In this document: positions 24,486 to 27,377 of the stretch, one piece after another
Numbering within the stretch: the first letter of the stretch is position 1
Layout of the letters: each line of letters starts with the position of its first letter
Origin: Porphyromonadaceae bacterium UBA7048
Lineage (GTDB): Bacteria > Bacteroidota > Bacteroidia > Bacteroidales > Muribaculaceae
Direction of reading: 5' to 3'
Length of the DNA: 27,377 nt
Assembly (NCBI GenBank): GCA_002493945.1
Contig: DLAL01000035.1
Coordinates: 1 to 27,377 of the forward strand
Translations under genes and position numbers: made by a program
The notes under the pieces: generated by a model
Databases searched by the model: none
Told to the model about the DNA's origin: nothing
Seen by the model: only the letters and a program-made list of their open reading frames with translations

Positions 24486-26525
24486 ATGGCTAAGAAACTG
24501 AATATCCTCAAGAACGACCCCTGGCTCGAACCTTTCGCCGCAGCCATCGAGGGCCGTCATAACGACGTCATACGCAAGGAACGCGAACTCACCGCCACGA
24601 GCGGCTCTCTGGAAGACTTCGCCAATGCCCACAAGTACTTCGGCCTCCACCGCGTGCGCGGCGGATGGGTTTTCCGCGAATGGGCGCCCAACGCCACCGG
24701 CATATGCCTGGTCGGCGACTTCTCGGACTGGAAGGAACTGCCGCAGTATCGTCTCCAGCGCGTCGGGGGCGGACTCTCGGGCGTATGGGAGGTGAAGCTC
24801 CCCACCGACGCCATCCGCCACGGACAGCTCTACAAGATGCGAGTGTCGTGGCCAGGCGGCAGCGGCGAGCGTATCCCGGCCTATGCCGAACGCGTCGTCC
24901 AGGACCCCGAGACACATATCTTCTCTGCTCAGGTGTGGGCTCCGGCCCGCAAGTTCAAGTGGACCGACGGGGCCTTCACCCCCGATGTGTCGCCACTTCT
25001 CATCTATGAGTGCCACATCGGCATGGCGCAGAACGTCGAGGGCGTCGGCAGCTACGAAGACTTCCGCACCAAAGTGCTTCCGCGCATAGCCGCCGACGGC
25101 TACAACGCCATCCAGATCATGGCCATACAGGAGCATCCCTACTACGGATCCTTCGGCTATCACGTGTCCAACTTCTTCGCGGCATCGAGCCGCTTCGGCA
25201 CCCCCGAGGAGCTCAAGAAACTCATTGACGACGCCCACAGCCGCGGCATAGCCGTCATTATGGACATAGTCCACTCCCATGCCGTCAAGAACGAGAACGA
25301 AGGCATCGGACGCCTCGACGGCTCCGTCAGCCAGTACTTCCACGCCGACGCATCGCGCCGTGAGCATCCGGCATGGGACTCTCTCTGCTTCGACTACGGC
25401 AAGAACGAAGTGCTCCATTTCCTCCTCTCCAACTGCAAGTACTGGCTCGAGGAGTATCACTTCGACGGTTTCCGCTTCGACGGCGTCACCTCCATGCTCT
25501 ACTACGACCACGGTCTGGGCAAGGCGTTCGGCGGCTACGGCGACTACTATGACGGCGGACAGGACACCGACGCTATCACCTATCTCACCCTCGCCAACAT
25601 CCTTATCCACACAGTCAGGCCCTCGGCCATAACCATCGCCGAGGAGATGAGCGGCATGCCCGGTCTGGCGCTTCCCTTCCGCGACGGCGGCATAGGCTTC
25701 GACTATCGCATGGCCATGGGCATCCCCGACTACTGGATCAAGACCCTCAAGGAGAAGAAGGACGAGGACTGGCATCCCACATCGATATTCTGGGAGCTCA
25801 CCAACCGGCGCGCCGACGAGAAGACCATCTCCTATGTCGAGAGCCACGACCAGGCTCTCGTGGGCGACAAGACCGTCATATTCCGCCTTATCGACTCCAA
25901 GATGTACTGGCACATGATGGTCGGCGACAACGACCCCGACGTGGCACGCGGCATGGCGCTCCACAAGATGATACGCCTCGTCACCCTCGCCACCATCAAC
26001 GGCGGCTACCTCAACTTCATGGGCAACGAGTTCGGACATCCCGAGTGGATTGACTTCCCGCGCGAAGGCAACGGCTGGAGCTACAAGTACGCCCGCCGCC
26101 AGTGGGACCTCGTCGACCGTGAGGACCTCCAGTACCGCTTCCTCAACGCATTCGACAACGCCATGATACAGCTCGTCGACCACCGCCACAACTTCCAGGC
26201 CAAGCCCGTGCGCAAGCTCTGGGAGAAGGACGACGACCAGATACTCGCCTTCATGCGCGGCGACCTCGTGTTCGTGTTCAACTTCAGCCCGAACCGCAGC
26301 TATCAGGACTACGGCATCCTCGCCCCCGGCGGCGTGTACAGCACCGTCCTTAGCTCCGACAACCCGGCCTTCGGCGGATTCGGCAACATCGACGAGTCCA
26401 TCGAGCACTTCACCGTGCCCGATCCTCTCTACGCCCCCTTCGGCGTCGAGCGCCTGCCCCTCTACCTCCCGGCCCGCACGGCCATGGTGCTCCGCAAGCA
26501 TCCCGAGCGTCGCCGCAAGGAGTGA
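24486..26525 (+). CDS. glgB: 1,4-alpha-glucan branching enzyme (GH13)
   Basis: This 679-residue enzyme makes alpha-1,6 branches in glycogen. It has an N-terminal CBM48-like domain (about 45-165: WVFREWAPNATGICLVGDFS), a GH13 barrel and a C-terminal beta-domain. The four GH13 regions are present: MDIVHSHA (259-266), GFRFDGVTSM with nucleophile Asp332, AEEMSG (acid/base Glu386 or 387) and VESHDQA (His454, Asp455). The sequence resembles the eukaryotic-like GH13_8 branching enzymes usual in Bacteroidetes. I chose the ATG at 24486. A TTG at 24477 would add three residues. It lies 46 nt downstream of the RNase H gene. No other glycogen gene is in the window. Confidence 0.95.
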   Translation: MAKKLNILKNDPWLEPFAAAIEGRHNDVIRKERELTATSGSLEDFANAHKYFGLHRVRGGWVFREWAPNATGICLVGDFSDWKELPQYRLQRVGGGLSGVWEVKLPTDAIRHGQLYKMRVSWPGGSGERIPAYAERVVQDPETHIFSAQVWAPARKFKWTDGAFTPDVSPLLIYECHIGMAQNVEGVGSYEDFRTKVLPRIAADGYNAIQIMAIQEHPYYGSFGYHVSNFFAASSRFGTPEELKKLIDDAHSRGIAVIMDIVHSHAVKNENEGIGRLDGSVSQYFHADASRREHPAWDSLCFDYGKNEVLHFLLSNCKYWLEEYHFDGFRFDGVTSMLYYDHGLGKAFGGYGDYYDGGQDTDAITYLTLANILIHTVRPSAITIAEEMSGMPGLALPFRDGGIGFDYRMAMGIPDYWIKTLKEKKDEDWHPTSIFWELTNRRADEKTISYVESHDQALVGDKTVIFRLIDSKMYWHMMVGDNDPDVARGMALHKMIRLVTLATINGGYLNFMGNEFGHPEWIDFPREGNGWSYKYARRQWDLVDREDLQYRFLNAFDNAMIQLVDHRHNFQAKPVRKLWEKDDDQILAFMRGDLVFVFNFSPNRSYQDYGILAPGGVYSTVLSSDNPAFGGFGNIDESIEHFTVPDPLYAPFGVERLPLYLPARTAMVLRKHPERRRKE

Positions 26526-26530
26526 TGAAA

Positions 26531-26584
26531 GTCAGACAGGTCAGACTCGTCAGACTCGTCCGACTTGTCAGACCTGTCAGACAT
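26531..26584 (+). repeat. Six tandem copies of a 9-bp repeat (GTCAGACnn)
   Basis: Six consecutive 9-bp units start at 26531, 26540, 26549, 26558, 26567 and 26576: GTCAGACAG, GTCAGACTC, GTCAGACTC, GTCCGACTT, GTCAGACCT, GTCAGACAT. Five of six keep GTCAGAC exactly. GACAGGTC (26535-26542) and GACCTGTC (26571-26578) form an 8-bp inverted pair. The array begins 5 nt after the glgB stop. No T run follows, so it is not a standard terminator. Confidence 0.85.
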
Positions 26585-26627
26585 CAGGGCGCTTCGGCAC
26601 GCCATGTGCACATTCCCTGAAAAATTA

Positions 26628-26659
26628 TTTGCATAAGTGCCCGAAAATTACTACCTTTG
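26628..26659 (+). promoter_or_regulatory. rplS: Promoter of rplS
   Basis: TTTG at 26628-26631 and TACCTTTG at 26652-26659 are 20 bp apart, a full Bacteroidetes promoter. The start near 26666 gives a leader of about 75 nt. It contains a GCAGG/CCTGC hairpin (26681-26685/26694-26698) and a 12-bp perfect palindrome AATGTTAACATT (26712-26723), a possible site for autogenous control. Confidence 0.8.
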
Positions 26660-26739
26660 CAGGCGATTTCGTAATCTCTGGCAGGACATGCAGCCTGCGT
26701 ATATTGCGAGTAATGTTAACATTCTAAATCATTTACACA

Positions 26740-27099
26740 ATGGATTTGATTAAAGTTGCCGAAGAAGCCTTCGCTACCGGCAAGCAGCATCCCGATTTCG
26801 GCCCCGGTGACACCATCACCGTAGCTTACCGCATCAAGGAAGGTAACAAGGAACGTATCCAGCAGTACCGCGGTGTTGTCATCCGCATCTCCGGTGAAGG
26901 TGTGAAGAAGCGTTTCACCGTCCGCAAGATGAGCGACAACATCGGCGTTGAGCGTATCTTCCCCATCGAATCGCCCTTCATCGACTCGATTACCGTCAAC
27001 AAGTACGGTAAAGTACGTCGCGCAAAGCTCTACTACCTCCGCGCCCTCACCGGCAAGAAGGCTCGTATCAAAGAGCGTCGCGTTGTCAAGAAGGACTAA
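26740..27099 (+). CDS. rplS: 50S ribosomal protein L19
   Basis: This 119-residue ribosomal protein sits at the 30S-50S interface. Typical L19 blocks are FGPGDTITVAYRIKEGNKER, QQYRGVVIRISGEG, FTVRKMSDNIGVERIFPI, the KYGKVRRAKLYYLRALTGKK segment and a basic C-terminus (ARIKERRV). Length is normal. Codon use is strongly biased (CGT, AAG, GGT), as expected for a highly expressed gene. It is monocistronic, with its own promoter and terminator. Confidence 0.98.
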   Translation: MDLIKVAEEAFATGKQHPDFGPGDTITVAYRIKEGNKERIQQYRGVVIRISGEGVKKRFTVRKMSDNIGVERIFPIESPFIDSITVNKYGKVRRAKLYYLRALTGKKARIKERRVVKKD

Positions 27100-27126
27100 G
27101 ATACCTCTTCCCGGCAAAACGAAACG

Positions 27127-27160
27127 AAAGCGGCAGTGCCCATCAGGCACCGCCGCTTTT
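27127..27160 (+). terminator. rplS: Rho-independent terminator of rplS
   Basis: AAAGCGGC-A-GTGCC (27127-27140) pairs with GGCAC-C-GCCGCTTT (27146-27159) around a CATCA loop, with one A-C mismatch. The right arm ends in TTTT. It begins 28 nt past the rplS stop. Confidence 0.85.
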
Positions 27161-27377
27161 CACATTTATATCCTGACCTTTTTCAGACAGGATAACTGGA
27201 GAAACAGGAGGGATTCGTTCTCTAAAAATGAGGTGTATCATGTGCCGGCAAGCCGTTGGCTACAGTACATTTTGCCTGCAAACTATCTCCGCATCTATAT
27301 CGCAAAAAGGATTCCGGTTATTAGAATTTTATGACATCTAAACAAATATTTTGCATAGTATAGGAATAATGATTAAA
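27161..27377. other. Right-edge intergenic region
   Basis: No supported gene. An ATG at 27369-27371, preceded by AGGAA, could be the start of a plus-strand gene cut off by the window edge, but only three codons are visible. I find no exact TAnnTTTG promoter box here. Confidence 0.3.

Noticed and set aside
24453..26501. A 682-residue open frame antisense to glgB
   Set aside because: It is an exact shadow of the GC-rich glgB gene, with repetitive Val/Ala/Glu/Gly-rich composition and no recognisable domain. The sense strand carries all GH13 motifs.
26531..26584. CRISPR array
   Set aside because: The units are only 9 bp with 2-bp variable parts. There are no 25-40 bp repeats, no spacers and no cas genes.

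Overview
The window looks like chromosome from a GC-rich member of the Bacteroidales, most likely Muribaculaceae-like. The evidence is the Bacteroidetes-type promoters (TAnnTTTG at about -7, in several cases with TTTG about 20 bp upstream), a TonB-receptor-like outer-membrane beta-barrel of the Bacteroidetes type, a multidomain GH97 glycosidase with a type IX secretion-like C-terminal domain, a DUF4292 lipoprotein, and a viroplasmin-type RNase H. Family-level placement is inference. Most of the window is GC-rich. Two stretches are clearly more AT-rich: about 3,100-5,080 and about 20,050-21,550.

Layout, left to right. (1) 101-3,091, minus strand: an outer-membrane beta-barrel gene split by one in-frame TAG, followed by a strong terminator. 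(2) 3,420-11,179, minus strand: a compact run of dut, a TPR protein, a DUF4292 lipoprotein, an EnvC-like degenerate LytM protein and a Wzx-like flippase, with an AT-rich AlbA_2/RecG-C-like ATP-binding gene at its end. The middle genes are coupled by overlap or very short gaps and suggest an envelope-biogenesis operon. (3) 11,267-14,509, minus strand: a single GH97 enzyme with accessory domains. It has its own terminator and a promoter with a 21-bp-spaced tandem repeat upstream. (4) 14,702-19,832, minus strand: truA, speA (arginine decarboxylase) and a class A penicillin-binding protein.

(5) 19,860-20,054: interleaved divergent promoters serve the PBP gene (minus) and a tRNA-Leu(UAA) gene (plus), which has its own terminator. 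(6) 20,071-21,235, minus strand: an AT-rich three-gene cassette directly downstream of the tRNA gene. It encodes a HEPN/UPF0332-like protein, an acidic 120-residue protein I do not recognise, and a SecB-like chaperone. The first two genes overlap by ATGA and the third starts 5 nt later. This is my best candidate for an undescribed system, possibly a toxin-antitoxin-chaperone or defence module.

(7) 21,453-26,525, plus strand: mscL, aroK, an alanine dehydrogenase/PNT-like protein lacking the usual catalytic residues, a viroplasmin-RNase H protein and glgB, closely packed. (8) 26,531-27,160, plus strand: a 9-bp tandem repeat, then rplS (ribosomal protein L19) with its own promoter and terminator. 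The last 200 bases hold no supported gene, although an ATG lies at the very edge.
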